Source of the DNA: Micrococcales bacterium
Lineage (GTDB): Bacteria; Actinomycetota; Actinomycetes; S36-B12; UBA10799
NCBI GenBank assembly: GCA_016719135.1
Contig: JADKAV010000007.1
Span: 62,001-126,000, forward strand
DNA: 64,000 nt
Direction: 5' to 3'
Below the pieces are notes generated by a model. It saw nothing but the letters and a program-made list of their open reading frames with translations. It was not told the origin of the DNA and did no database searches. The position numbers and the translations under genes were made by a program. This document shows positions 34,439 to 44,295 of the stretch, in pieces (positions within the stretch are counted from its first letter, which is position 1; every line of letters starts with the position of its first letter).

Positions 34439-35923
34439 CTATTCACCGGTGAGTCGGGCCACCAGCAGTTCGCGGACCCGTCCGGCGTCGGCCTGTCCGC
34501 GCGTGGACTTCATCACCGCGCCGACCAGTGCACCGACAGCTGCAACCTTGCCGTCACGCACCTTCTGCGCCACATCGGGATTGCCGGCAATCGCCTCGTC
34601 CACAGCCACCAGCAACGCCGTGTCGTCGGACACCAGCGCCAACCCGCGAGCCGCGACTACCTCGTCAGCCGAACCCTCCCCGGCGAGGATGCCGTCGATC
34701 ACCTGTCGCGCCATCTTGTCGTTGAGCGTCCCTTCGGCGACCAAGGCTTCGATCCGGGCGACCCCCACCGCATCGATCGGGAGGTCGGGCAGCGCGACCC
34801 CGCTGTCGTTGCTGCGCCGGGCCAACTCGCCCAGCCACCACTTCTTGGCCCCCGCCGCTGAGGCTCCGGCTTCGATCGTCTGCTCGATGAGTTCGAGTGC
34901 TTGTGCATTGACCACATCACGCATCTCGAGGTCGGTGAAACCCCAGTGCTGTTGCAGCCGTGCCCGGCGCTGGGCGGGCGGCTCGGGCAGCGTCGCGCGC
35001 AGCTGCTCCACCCACTGCTCGGATGCGGCCACCGGCGCGAGGTCCGGCTCCGGGAAGTACCGATAGTCCTCGGCCTCTTCCTTGGTCCGCCCCGGTGTGG
35101 TCTTGCCGGTGTCCTCGTGCCAGTGCCGGGTCTCCTGCACGATGGTTCCGCCGGCGGCCAGGACATCGGCCTGGCGCTCGATCTCGTGGCGCACTGCGCG
35201 TTCCACCGAGCGCAGGGAGTTGACGTTCTTCGTCTCCGTGCGGGTGCCGAACGGACCCTGCGGATCGGGGCGTAACGAGACGTTCGCGTCGCAGCGCAGT
35301 GAGCCCTGTTCCATGCGCACATCCGAGACGCCCAGCGACCGCAGAATGTCACGAAGCGCGGCCACGTAGGCGCGTGCGACCTCGGGTGCCTTTTCGCCGG
35401 TACCCTCGATGGGCTTGGTGACGATCTCGATCAGCGGAATTCCTGCCCGGTTGTAGTCGACCAACGAGTAGTCGGCGCCGTGGATCCGTCCGGTCGCGCC
35501 ACCCATGTGCAGGGACTTTCCGGTGTCCTCCTCCATATGGGCACGCTCGATCCCGATGCGGTAGGTGTCACCGTCCACGTCGACATCGAGGTAGCCGTTC
35601 ACCGCGATCGGCTCGTCGTATTGGGAGATCTGATAGTTCTTCGGCATGTCGGGGTAGAAGTAGTTCTTGCGCGCGAACCGCGACCGCGGCGCGATCGCGC
35701 AGTTGAGGGCCAGACCAATCCGGATGGCCGATTCGACCGCCGTGCCGTTCACCACCGGTAGCGAGCCGGGCAGTGCCAGGCACACCGGGCACACCTGTGT
35801 GTTGGGGGCGGCGCCGAACGTGGTCGAGCACCCGCAGAACATCTTGGTCTCGGTGTTCAGTTCCACGTGCACTTCCAGCCCCAGGACGGGGTCGAATTCG
35901 CTGATGGCCTGCTCGAACCTCAT
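34439..35923 (-). CDS. gatB: Asp/Glu-tRNA amidotransferase subunit B
   Basis: Protein of 494 residues; with GatA and GatC it converts misacylated Glu-tRNA(Gln) and/or Asp-tRNA(Asn) to the amides. The N-terminus GLEVHVELNTETKMFCGC is the family signature, and ARKNYFYPDMPKNYQISQ and RKGxP-type kinase elements follow. A C-terminal YqeY-like tail domain is complete. The ATG at 35923 overlaps the gatA stop (ATGA). Confidence 0.96.
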   Translation of the reverse strand: MRFEQAISEFDPVLGLEVHVELNTETKMFCGCSTTFGAAPNTQVCPVCLALPGSLPVVNGTAVESAIRIGLALNCAIAPRSRFARKNYFYPDMPKNYQISQYDEPIAVNGYLDVDVDGDTYRIGIERAHMEEDTGKSLHMGGATGRIHGADYSLVDYNRAGIPLIEIVTKPIEGTGEKAPEVARAYVAALRDILRSLGVSDVRMEQGSLRCDANVSLRPDPQGPFGTRTETKNVNSLRSVERAVRHEIERQADVLAAGGTIVQETRHWHEDTGKTTPGRTKEEAEDYRYFPEPDLAPVAASEQWVEQLRATLPEPPAQRRARLQQHWGFTDLEMRDVVNAQALELIEQTIEAGASAAGAKKWWLGELARRSNDSGVALPDLPIDAVGVARIEALVAEGTLNDKMARQVIDGILAGEGSADEVVAARGLALVSDDTALLVAVDEAIAGNPDVAQKVRDGKVAAVGALVGAVMKSTRGQADAGRVRELLVARLTGE

Positions 35924-37386
35924 GGCCGGGCCTCCCAACCGATGGCGGCTTCCAGTGCTCCTCCGGCGACGTAGAGCCGGTCGTCGGCCATGGCCGGCGC
36001 CATGAACTGCAGGCCGATCGGCAGTCCCTGATCGTCGAGTCCCACCGGGACCGACATCCCCGGAATACCCGCGAGGTTAGCCGGGATCGTGGCGATGTCC
36101 TGCAGGTACATGCTCAAGGGGTCATCCACCTTCTCACCGAGCGGAAAGGCGGTCGTCGGGGCGGTCGGCGTGGCCAGGACATCGGCCTGCGAGAAGGCCG
36201 CGGCGAAATCGTTGGCGATGAGGGTCCGCACCTTCTGCGCCTGCCCGTAGTAGGCGTCGTAGTAACCGCTGGACAGCGCGTAGGTCCCCAGCATGATCCG
36301 CCGCTTGACCTCAGGTCCGAAGCCCGCTTCGCGGGTCAGCGCCATCACTTGCTCGACACTGCGGTCGCCGTCGTCCCCCACCCGCAGGCCGTAGCGCATG
36401 GCGTCGAACTTGGCGAGGTTCGACGACGCCTCGCTGGGCAGGATCAGGTAGTACGCGGCCAGCGCGTACTCGAAGTGCGGACAGGAGACCTCGACGATCT
36501 CGGCGCCCGCGTCGGCCAAGGCGTCCAACGACTCCTGGAAGTGCTCGCGCACCTCCCGCTGGAATCCCTCGCCGGTCAACTGCTTCACGACCCCGATCCG
36601 CATGCCCTTGACGTCGGGGTTCGCGGCGGCTTGGACCACCGGCGGGACAGGAGCGTCGATCGAGGTCGAATCGCGCGGATCATGGCCTGCCATCACTGCG
36701 TGCAGCATGGCCGCGTCCGCGACAGTGGTCGCGAATGGCCCGGCTTGATCCAGCGATGAGGCCAGTGCGACCAGCCCGTAGCAGGAGACCCCGCCGTAGG
36801 TCGGCTTCACCCCGACCACGCCGGTCATGGCGGCCGGCTGCCGGATCGAACCGCCGGTGTCCGTACCGATGGACAGCGGCGCCTGCCGAGCAGCAACTGC
36901 CACCGCCGAGCCACCACTGGAACCACCTGGAATACGACCTGCGTCCCATGGGTTGCGCGTCGGGCCGAAGGCGCTGTTCTCTGTCGACGAGCCCATGGCG
37001 AACTCGTCCATATTCGTCTTGCCGATGATCACTGCGCCGGCATTGCGCAGATTGGCGGTGACTGTGGCGTCGTAGGCGGGGATCCAGCCCTCGAGCATCT
37101 TCGACCCGCAGGTGGTCGGCAGCCCTTTGGTCGTCAGCACGTCCTTGACGGCCACTGGCACGCCGGCCAGGGGCCCGAGTGCCTCACCGCGCGCCCGCGC
37201 CGCGTCAATGGCATCGGCGGTGGCCAGCGCGCCGGAGACGTCGACGGCGAGGAAGGCGTTGAGCTGGTCGTCGGTCTCGGCGATCCGGTCCAGGAACGAC
37301 GTTGCGACCTCCCGGGCCGAGAAGTCACCTGCGGCGATTCCAGCCGCCAGGTCAACCGCATTGGTGTAGCTGAAGGACACAGTCAC
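35920..37386 (-). CDS. gatA: Asp/Glu-tRNA amidotransferase subunit A
   Basis: Amidase-signature protein of 488 residues supplying ammonia from glutamine. The Ser-cisSer-Lys triad is visible: lysine in PVAVKDVLTT, and serines in GGSSGGSAVAVAA and GTDTGGSIRQPA. The GTG at 37386 overlaps the gatC TGA by four bases. Order gatC-gatA-gatB is standard for Actinobacteria. Confidence 0.97.
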   Translation of the reverse strand: MTVSFSYTNAVDLAAGIAAGDFSAREVATSFLDRIAETDDQLNAFLAVDVSGALATADAIDAARARGEALGPLAGVPVAVKDVLTTKGLPTTCGSKMLEGWIPAYDATVTANLRNAGAVIIGKTNMDEFAMGSSTENSAFGPTRNPWDAGRIPGGSSGGSAVAVAARQAPLSIGTDTGGSIRQPAAMTGVVGVKPTYGGVSCYGLVALASSLDQAGPFATTVADAAMLHAVMAGHDPRDSTSIDAPVPPVVQAAANPDVKGMRIGVVKQLTGEGFQREVREHFQESLDALADAGAEIVEVSCPHFEYALAAYYLILPSEASSNLAKFDAMRYGLRVGDDGDRSVEQVMALTREAGFGPEVKRRIMLGTYALSSGYYDAYYGQAQKVRTLIANDFAAAFSQADVLATPTAPTTAFPLGEKVDDPLSMYLQDIATIPANLAGIPGMSVPVGLDDQGLPIGLQFMAPAMADDRLYVAGGALEAAIGWEARP

Positions 37387-37679
37387 TCCTCATCCAGGAT
37401 GCGCGGGACCCGGAAGCGGCTGTCCTCGACGGCCGGCGCTGCCGACAGCGCTTCCTCCGCGGTGAGTCCTGGTTGCAGGACATCGGCGCGGAACACGTTG
37501 TCCAGCATGACCGGATGGGACATCGGTTCGACGTCCTGCGCGGCGACCTCCCCCACGCGTGTGACGGCGGTGAGGATCACGTCGAGCTGCTCGGCGTAGT
37601 GGGACAGTTCGTCATCACTGAGATCGAGCCGGGCCAAGCGCGCCAGGTGCGCGACTTCGTCGCGGGAGATTGCGGGCAT
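37383..37679 (-). CDS. gatC: Asp/Glu-tRNA amidotransferase subunit C
   Basis: Stabilising subunit of 98 residues, MPAISRDEVAHLARLARLDL with the family motif VEPMSHPVMLDNVFRAD in the middle. It wraps around the GatA/GatB interface. First gene of gatCAB; the ATG is at 37679. The region upstream (37680-37816) is shared with the divergent SDR gene. Confidence 0.95.
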   Translation of the reverse strand: MPAISRDEVAHLARLARLDLSDDELSHYAEQLDVILTAVTRVGEVAAQDVEPMSHPVMLDNVFRADVLQPGLTAEEALSAAPAVEDSRFRVPRILDEE

Positions 37680-37816
37680 GGCGTCAAGTCTACGGAGGTG
37701 GATCGAGCAGGTGTCGCTGGCACATGGGACCGCGAGTGACTCTCAGCGTCAACCTCACTGGACGTGCCAGCGCTTCACCGGCGGATCCACGCCAGCGCCA
37801 CCGATAATCTGGGCGC

Positions 37817-38575
37817 ATGATCGAAGCGTTCGACCTGTCAGGACGCACCGCCCTTATCACGGGGGCCGGTTCCGAAACCGGCATCGGTATCGCCACCGCA
37901 CGCCTTCTCGCGCAGATGGGCGCGGAGGTGATACTGACCTCCACTACGGATCGGATCAACGACCGCGCCGCCGGGTTGCGCGCCGAGGGCCTGTCGGCCC
38001 GGGGTGTCGTTGCCGATCTCACCGATGAGCAACAGGTCGCCCGGCTGCCGGAACACGTCGATGTCCTGGTGAACAACGCGGGCATGGTCAGCATCGGCAC
38101 GGACTTCGAGTCCGGGCGCCTCACCGAAATGACCCTGGACACGTGGCGCGCTGGCATCCAGCGCAACCTTGATACGGCTTTCCTGGTCAGTCGCCACGTC
38201 CTGCCGGCGATGACCGAGCAGCGGTGGGGACGGGTGGTGAACGTCACCAGCGTGACGGGGCCGGTGATGGCGATGCGCGATGAGCCCGCCTATGCCACGG
38301 CCAAGGCGGGCATGATGGGCCTCACCCGCTCGATGGCTCTGGACTTCGCAGATTCCGGGATCACCGTGAACGCCGTTGCGCCGGGCTGGATCGCCACCGG
38401 TTCCCAGACCGTCGATGAAGCGCGACAAGCCCTGATGACACCGGCCGGTCGTGCCGGCGAGCCCGACGATGTGGCGGCCGCGATCGCGTGGTTCTGCACC
38501 CCCGGGGCCGCCTACACGACCGCCCAGTGCCTGGTCGTCGACGGCGGCAACTCGATCGCCGAGGAGCGGGCCTAG
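37817..38575 (+). CDS. short-chain dehydrogenase/reductase
   Basis: SDR of 252 residues. Cofactor motif ALITGAGSETGIGIATA (TGxxxGxG), structural NNAG in DVLVNNAGM, catalytic Ser in NVTSVTG, YATAK (YxxxK), and C-terminal VVDGGNSI. FabG-like overall, but the substrate is not deducible; a related gene is often named 3-oxoacyl-ACP reductase by default. TAATCT ends 6 bases before the ATG, so the transcript may be leaderless. Confidence 0.85.
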   Translation: MIEAFDLSGRTALITGAGSETGIGIATARLLAQMGAEVILTSTTDRINDRAAGLRAEGLSARGVVADLTDEQQVARLPEHVDVLVNNAGMVSIGTDFESGRLTEMTLDTWRAGIQRNLDTAFLVSRHVLPAMTEQRWGRVVNVTSVTGPVMAMRDEPAYATAKAGMMGLTRSMALDFADSGITVNAVAPGWIATGSQTVDEARQALMTPAGRAGEPDDVAAAIAWFCTPGAAYTTAQCLVVDGGNSIAEERA

Positions 38576-38603
38576 CGTTTTCTGACCAGCCGAGACCGAT
38601 GAT

Positions 38604-38659
38604 GAGGGCGACGTTGTTGGGCAGTTTCGACCACGAGAGTGCCCAACAACGTCGCCCTC
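38604..38659. terminator. perfect 20-base inverted repeat between convergent genes
   Basis: GAGGGCGACGTTGTTGGGCA (38604-38623) is exactly complementary to 38640-38659 around a 16-base loop. It lies between the SDR stop and the ligA stop, so it could end transcription from both sides. No T-run follows on either strand. Confidence 0.6.
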
Positions 38660-38740
38660 GTTGGACGAAGCCGTGCTGGAGCAACGTGTTGCGCGCGGCC
38701 GTCGGAGAATCACGCCGATCTGGGGCCAGTCGCCTGACGC

Positions 38741-40843
38741 CTAGACCTCGACTCCCAACTCCCCCAACCGGTCCTCTGTCAAGATCGGCACGCCGAGTTT
38801 TTCGGCCTTCGCGTATTTGGACCCCGCGTTGTCGCCGGCGATCAGGAAGTCGGTCTTCTTGGACACCGACCCCGTGACCCGCGCACCAAGCTGCTGCAGG
38901 CGCTCGGTCAGGTCGTCGCGGCTCCACGTGGTGAGCGTGCCGGTGATGACCACGGTCTTACCCGTGAGAGGTCCTGGTCGGCCAGCACTCTCATCGGCCA
39001 TCCGCACGCCGGCGGCGGCCCACTTCTCCACGATCCGGGCGTGCCAATCCACCGCGAACCACTCGTGCAGAGCCCCAGCGATCGTCGGCCCCACCCCCTC
39101 GACCGAGGCGAGTTGCTCCTCCGAGGCGGCCCGGATGGCATCCATGGAACCCAGCTCACGAGCCAGCGCCTGGGCCGCTGTCGGGCCGACATGACGGATC
39201 GACAGGGCCACCAGCACACGCCACAACGGCCGGGACTTGGCCAGTTCCAGTTGTTCGAGCAGCACTCGGGCGTTCTCGGTCAGCTCGTCACCCGAACGGG
39301 TGAAGAACGACGAACGCAGCAGCGCCGGGGCGTCGAGGTCGAACAGGTCACCCTCGTCGGCAACCAGGCCGTCGTCGAGCAGGGCACTGGCCGACTTCCA
39401 CCCGAGACCCTCGATGTCGAAGGCTCCCCTGCCACCCACGTGGTTGAGCCGCTCGCGCAACTGTGATGGACAGCCACGGGCGTTGGGACACCGGATGTCC
39501 ACGTCCCCCTCTTTCGCGGGGGCCAATGGCGTGCCGCACGACGGGCAGACCGTGGGCATCACGAACTCACGCTCAGTACCGGTGCGCTCCTCCACGACCG
39601 GTCCGATCACCTCCGGGATGATCTCCCCTGCCTTGCGCAAGAAGACCATGTCTCCGATCAGCACACCCTTGCGCCGGACCTCTTGGGCGTTGTGCAACGT
39701 GGCCATGGACACGGTGGTGCCAGAGACCCGCACCGGCGTCATCACCGCGAACGGCGTCACCCTGCCCGTGCGGCCGACGTTGACCGCGATATCCAGCAGT
39801 CGGGTCCGCACGACTTCCGGGGGATACTTCACCGCGATCGCCCAGCGCGGAGCCCGTGAGGTCGAGCCGAGACGCTGCTGCACCGCGATCTCATCGACCT
39901 TCACCACGACACCGTCGATCTCATGGTCCAGGCTGTGGCGTTTACGTTCGAACTCCTTGACGTAGGTCTCGACCTCGTCCAACGTCTCGGCGACCGCGAT
40001 CCGCGGCGACACCGGAAGTCCCCAGCGCTGCATGTCGTCATATGCCTGCGACAGCCGGTGCGGTCGCGGCCCGGAGATCTCGCCGAGGCCGTGCACGATC
40101 AGGCGCAGGCGGCCCAGCGCCGAGACACCCCGCTCGAGGTCGCCGCGCTGCTTGTCCGAGACCTTGCGGCCAGCGGCCTCCCGTTCGGCGATCTCCGCCT
40201 GACGACGATCCACGCGCTGGCGCAAGGTACCGGCACCTGCGTTGCGCGGATTGGCGAACGGAGAACGCCCCAGTTCCAGCATCTGTTCGTTGAGCTGCGC
40301 GAATTCGGCGACCGGGAAATACACCTCGCCGCGTACCTCGACCAGATCCGGGGCCCCCGACAGAATCGTGGGGATCGCGGGGATGAACCGGGCGTTGTAG
40401 GTCACGTCCTCACCCACGCGGCCGTCACCGCGCGTGGCCAGTGTGGTCAACCGGCCGTGACGGTACACCAGGTCGACGGCCAGCCCGTCGATCTTCAACT
40501 CGCACACCATGGGCGGCACGTGCCCGAGGTCCTTCTCGACCCGGGTCGACCAGGCGCGGAACTCGGTGAGGCCGAAGGCGTTGTCCAGGCTCATCATCCG
40601 CTGCAGGTGCTCGACGGGCTCGAACATGTCCGACCGGGCACCACCGACCGTCTGCGTCGGGGAATCGGCCCGCTGCAGCTCCGGAAAGCGCTGCTCGAGA
40701 TCGCGCAGTTCGACGAAAAGTTCGTCGTACTCGGCATCCGACAGCCGTGGCGTGTCCTGCTGGTAGTACTCGTAGCGGGCCTGCTCGATCTGCGAGACCA
40801 GCGCCTCCCAGCGCTCGCGGTCGGACTGCTGCGGGCCGGCCAT
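38741..40843 (-). CDS. ligA: NAD-dependent DNA ligase
   Basis: Protein of 700 residues. Order: Ia domain, adenylation domain with KxDG lysine in CELKIDGLAVD near residue 118, OB fold, Cys4 zinc finger (CPSCGTPL and CPNARGCPSQ), HhH domain, and C-terminal BRCT (TGKTVVITGTL to GDNAGSKYAKAEKLG). It seals nicks in replication and repair. The ATG at 40843 (MAGPQQSDRERW) overlaps the preceding stop by one base. Confidence 0.97.
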   Translation of the reverse strand: MAGPQQSDRERWEALVSQIEQARYEYYQQDTPRLSDAEYDELFVELRDLEQRFPELQRADSPTQTVGGARSDMFEPVEHLQRMMSLDNAFGLTEFRAWSTRVEKDLGHVPPMVCELKIDGLAVDLVYRHGRLTTLATRGDGRVGEDVTYNARFIPAIPTILSGAPDLVEVRGEVYFPVAEFAQLNEQMLELGRSPFANPRNAGAGTLRQRVDRRQAEIAEREAAGRKVSDKQRGDLERGVSALGRLRLIVHGLGEISGPRPHRLSQAYDDMQRWGLPVSPRIAVAETLDEVETYVKEFERKRHSLDHEIDGVVVKVDEIAVQQRLGSTSRAPRWAIAVKYPPEVVRTRLLDIAVNVGRTGRVTPFAVMTPVRVSGTTVSMATLHNAQEVRRKGVLIGDMVFLRKAGEIIPEVIGPVVEERTGTEREFVMPTVCPSCGTPLAPAKEGDVDIRCPNARGCPSQLRERLNHVGGRGAFDIEGLGWKSASALLDDGLVADEGDLFDLDAPALLRSSFFTRSGDELTENARVLLEQLELAKSRPLWRVLVALSIRHVGPTAAQALARELGSMDAIRAASEEQLASVEGVGPTIAGALHEWFAVDWHARIVEKWAAAGVRMADESAGRPGPLTGKTVVITGTLTTWSRDDLTERLQQLGARVTGSVSKKTDFLIAGDNAGSKYAKAEKLGVPILTEDRLGELGVEV

Positions 40844-41748
40844 CAGCCCAGCCTCTCGTTGAGCGACTCGACCACCCGGTGCCAAGGGCGGTAGTCGGCG
40901 ACCATTCCGCAGGGCGGGCTGATCAGCATAGGCGCAGGCACCAAACCGGTGCGATCGAAGAAGTCCAACACCTTGCGGACGCTACCGGGAACCGCCGACA
41001 CCCCGAAACCCATGGTGACCCCGGCAGTGGACAACTCGGCCAGCGATTCGTCATCGGCGATCCCGAGCTGCTCCTGGTCGATCAGAATCCCGCCCAGGGG
41101 TCGCAACCGCTCCCACGGAAGCCCCCCTGCGCAACAGTGCAGCAGGTCCGCGCCGAGATCCAGATCCGGTTCCAGCGCCGGCAGGACAGACATGCCACTG
41201 GTGGTGCGGACCATGCCGGCTGCCACCGCAGGCAGCGAGGGCTCATCCAATTGGATCAACCATGTCGCCCCCACCCGTCGCCCCAGCTGAGCCCTGTGGT
41301 CGGCGATCAGCTGCCGATAGGCGGTCAGGAGATCACGCATCAGTCCGCGGTCCGACACCAGGCGATTACCCTTGCGTTCCACGGTGGCCGCCAACGTGTA
41401 AGGACCCGCGAGCTGCTGCTTGGCAAATCCGGTGTGACCACTCCACGACGACTCGACAGCATCGAGGTCCTCGCCGAGCAGCGAGCGCGCACGGCGCATC
41501 TCTTTGGACGCCGCACTCAACTCCCACCCCGTCACCGTCGTGGTGGCGCAGAAATCGGCGCTGACGGCCGAAAGCAGACCCAACGTCCGCCCGATCATGT
41601 CGGCCCCAGGGCCCCGCTCGGGCAATTCCGGTACGTGCGGCAGGTCTGGCAACTGATCGCTGATCCGGGTCGGCCAGTCTCTCACTTCGGTACCCGGCAC
41701 AGAACCCACACCAGTGAGCGTGACCGGCATTGTCAACTCGATGGGCAC
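40843..41748 (-). CDS. cobalamin-independent methionine synthase (MetE C-terminal)-like protein
   Basis: Protein of 301 residues with TIM-barrel features of the UROD/MetE-like superfamily: GVGSVPGTEVRDW, KQQLAGPYTLAA, WLIQLDEPSLP and LISPPCGM. The E in LDEPSLP and the C in PPCGM correspond to substrate and zinc positions of MetE, but the usual HxC zinc pair is not complete (LLHCCAGG is the nearest). A gene like this precedes ligA in mycobacteria too. Function is unproven. The GTG at 41748 or ATG at 41730 may be the start. Confidence 0.75.
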   Translation of the reverse strand: MPIELTMPVTLTGVGSVPGTEVRDWPTRISDQLPDLPHVPELPERGPGADMIGRTLGLLSAVSADFCATTTVTGWELSAASKEMRRARSLLGEDLDAVESSWSGHTGFAKQQLAGPYTLAATVERKGNRLVSDRGLMRDLLTAYRQLIADHRAQLGRRVGATWLIQLDEPSLPAVAAGMVRTTSGMSVLPALEPDLDLGADLLHCCAGGLPWERLRPLGGILIDQEQLGIADDESLAELSTAGVTMGFGVSAVPGSVRKVLDFFDRTGLVPAPMLISPPCGMVADYRPWHRVVESLNERLG

Positions 41749-41855
41749 GGCCCATGGTTACACACCGGCTCATCACCGTGAACCGCGGCGAAACACCGCA
41801 GACGCCGAGCCGGCAACTGCCGACGCCCGGACGGCGGGCGACTACGGTGAGGGGT

Positions 41856-42532
41856 ATGCCACAGGTCTACACCGGGTTGACCGCTCTGCCCGAATGGACT
41901 CTGTACCTCGCTGTGGTGGTCGGTGGCCTGGCGGGGGCGACCTACGCCGCGCGGCGCGGTTCGACGTCATCGGCGTGCTGACGCTGTCGGTCACGGCGGG
42001 CCTGGGCGGACTGCTCATCCGGGACATCCTGCTGGCCCGCGGCCCGATCGTGCTGCGCGACGCCAGCTTCATCTGGTCGGCCCTGGCCGCTGCGGTGATC
42101 GGCTTCTTCTTCGCCGGATACATCGCCCGCTTCGACCGGGCGCTGCTGGGTCTTGAGGCCCTGGCCATGGGACTGCTCGCGACCGTGGGCACCGACAGCG
42201 CTCTGCGGGCCGGAATGGGAGCGCTGCCCGCGATCGCGGTGGGCACCATCGTTGCCACGGCCGGGCCGTTGTTCCGCGACATCCTGGGGGGCGACGCGCC
42301 ACAATTGCTGCGCCCCGGCGTGTTCCTGGGCATCCTTGCCGTTGGCGCGTCGATGCTCTACGTCGGTCTGGATGCCTGGACAAGACAGCCACTGCTCGCG
42401 CAGATCGCAGTCATCCTGATCTTCTTCCTCACCCGCATGGCCGCGGTCGCGTGGGGCCTGAAGACGTCACCCGCCGCCGATGTGTCCGACCGCGTCTGGT
42501 CGTTCTGGAGTAGGCGGGGGCCGCAGCAATGA
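41856..42532 (+). pseudogene. TRIC-type (UPF0126) membrane protein, frameshifted
   Basis: The N-terminal frame (MPQVYTGLTALPEWTLYLAV to TYAARRG) stops at 41981. The family sequence continues in another frame from RFDVIGVLTLSVTAGLGG to the end at 42532, including GGLLIRDILLARGP and GPLFRDILGG. One base lost or gained in the GC-rich run about 41945-41962 restores a single protein of about 225 residues. GAGGGG precedes the ATG. TRIC proteins are cation channels or transporters. Could be a real lesion or a sequence error. Confidence 0.7.
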
Positions 42533-43182
42533 ACGAGGTGCCTACCGTCGTCCTGCCGACGGTCCTGGAGGCGCTGGCGATCTCCGTGGGCGGCATTTCC
42601 GGAGCCTTGCACGCCCGCCGCCGGCAGATGGACGTGATGGGGATCCTGGTCGTCGGGTTCTGCGCGGCGCTCGGTGGCGGAGTCATCCGCGACATCCTGT
42701 TGGTCTCCGGCCCCCCCGTGTTCCTGACCTCCCCGGCATTCCTGATCTACGCCATGTTCGGCGCGGTGCTGGGCTGGATCTTCGCGACAGTGGCCAGTCG
42801 CGCGACCATGTTGATCCACGTCATCGACGGACTGTTCATCGGGGTCTGGGTCCTGGTGGGCGCAAGCAAGGCTATCGGCACCGGCCTGGGCTTCTTGGCA
42901 GCCGCGCTGGTTGCGGTCATCACCGCGACCGGCGGGGGCATCCTGCGCGATCTCTTCTGCGGCGAGAAGGTCAGCCTGCTGCTTCCCGGGCAGTGGCTGG
43001 CAGCCGCTGCCCTCGTGGGTGCCCTCACATTCCTGTCCGCCTTCTGGCTGGGCGTCGACGTATACGTGGCGCAGTGGATGTGCATCGTGGTGGCCTCCAC
43101 CATCCGGTTCGTCAGCTCCGCCTATGACGTTCGAACGCCGATGCCGATGGATGTCAGCAAAATCTTCGCCCGCAGCGGGTAG
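42529..43182 (+). CDS. TRIC-type (UPF0126) membrane protein
   Basis: Protein of 217 residues with seven predicted membrane helices and two inverted TRIC repeats. Signatures: RRQMDVMGILVVGFCAALGG, GGVIRDILLVSGPP and GGGILRDLFCGEKVSLLL. These form monovalent-cation channels or, as proposed for some bacterial members, glycine transporters. The ATG overlaps the stop of the frameshifted paralogue by four bases, making a tandem pair. Confidence 0.88.
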   Translation: MNEVPTVVLPTVLEALAISVGGISGALHARRRQMDVMGILVVGFCAALGGGVIRDILLVSGPPVFLTSPAFLIYAMFGAVLGWIFATVASRATMLIHVIDGLFIGVWVLVGASKAIGTGLGFLAAALVAVITATGGGILRDLFCGEKVSLLLPGQWLAAAALVGALTFLSAFWLGVDVYVAQWMCIVVASTIRFVSSAYDVRTPMPMDVSKIFARSG

Positions 43183-43202
43183 CTCAACGGGGACGGGAGT
43201 GC

Positions 43203-44279
43203 TCAGCCACCGGTGCTGATGATCCGACCTGAACCCAGGACCCGGTCCTGCTGATAGAACACGGCGATCTGACCGGCCGCCACTGCCGAGAACTCCTGCG
43301 CCAGCGTGACCTCGCCCGACGCCGCGCCGGTAGGTGTGAATCGCGCCGTCACCGGGTCCGCATGGGCGCGGAGTTGGACCTGGTCGATCAGGGGGGCGAG
43401 CAGGTCCGACGGACCAGTCCAGCGCAGCCTGTCGACGGTGAATCCATGCACCCGCAGTCGGGCGGGCGGACCGACGAACACGGTGTTGCTGGACATGTCG
43501 ACGTCGACGATGTAGCGCGGTTTACCGTCGGGCGCCGGCTGCCGCAGATTCAGCCCTCGGCGCTGCCCGATGGTGAAGCCGACCGCCCCGGGGTGGGTGC
43601 CCACGCGGGCACCGGACGCCTCGTCGACGATCGGCCCGCTGTCACCGCCGAGCCGGTCGCGCAGGAATCCCCGGGTGTCCCCATCGGGGATGAAGCAGAT
43701 GTCGTGGCTGTCCGGCTTGTCCGCCACCAGCAGACCCCTGGCTGCGGCCTCCTCGCGGACTTCGGACTTGTGGCTGTCGCCCAGTGGGAACAGCGAAGCC
43801 GCCAACTGCCCGGCGTCGAGGACACCGAGGACGTACGACTGGTCCTTCGTGGGGTCGACCGCGCGGTGCAACTCAACCCCGTCTGGGCCGTCTACCAGGC
43901 GGGCGTAGTGGCCCGTCCCGACGGCGTCGAATCCGAGCGCTTGGGCGCGCTCGAGCACCGCTGCGAACTTGATGTGCTGATTGCAGTTCACGCACGGATT
44001 CGGGGTACGACCCTCCCGGTACTCCTGCAAGAAGTCGTCCAGCACGGTCTCCTGGAACCGCTGCGCGAAATCCCATACGTAGAACGCGATCCCGAGCATG
44101 TCCGCGGCCCGGCGGGCGTCATGGACGTCTTCAAGCGTGCAACACCCGCGACCACCACCGGCGTAGCGTTTCTCAGCCAGCGCGAGGTGCACGCCTGTGA
44201 CGTCGTGGCCGGCATCGACGAGTCTGGCGGCCGCGACCGCGGAATCCACGCCACCGGACAGGGCAGCGACCACCCTCAT
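43203..44279 (-). CDS. mnmA: tRNA-specific 2-thiouridylase
   Basis: Protein of 358 residues that thiolates U34 of Lys, Glu and Gln tRNAs. PP-loop VVAALSGGVDSAVAAARL, catalytic cysteine pair in TPNPCVNCNQHIKF (about residue 98) and SHDICFIPDGD. The ATG at 44279 (MRVVAALSGG) starts 16 bases after the stop of the cysteine desulfurase gene that supplies its sulfur. Confidence 0.96.
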   Translation of the reverse strand: MRVVAALSGGVDSAVAAARLVDAGHDVTGVHLALAEKRYAGGGRGCCTLEDVHDARRAADMLGIAFYVWDFAQRFQETVLDDFLQEYREGRTPNPCVNCNQHIKFAAVLERAQALGFDAVGTGHYARLVDGPDGVELHRAVDPTKDQSYVLGVLDAGQLAASLFPLGDSHKSEVREEAAARGLLVADKPDSHDICFIPDGDTRGFLRDRLGGDSGPIVDEASGARVGTHPGAVGFTIGQRRGLNLRQPAPDGKPRYIVDVDMSSNTVFVGPPARLRVHGFTVDRLRWTGPSDLLAPLIDQVQLRAHADPVTARFTPTGAASGEVTLAQEFSAVAAGQIAVFYQQDRVLGSGRIISTGG

Positions 44280-44295
44280 ACCCAACCCCGCAGAC

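Noticed and set aside
40843..41748. Functional cobalamin-independent methionine synthase
   Set aside because: Only about 300 residues, missing the N-terminal half and a complete zinc-binding set; it is better called MetE-like of unknown function.
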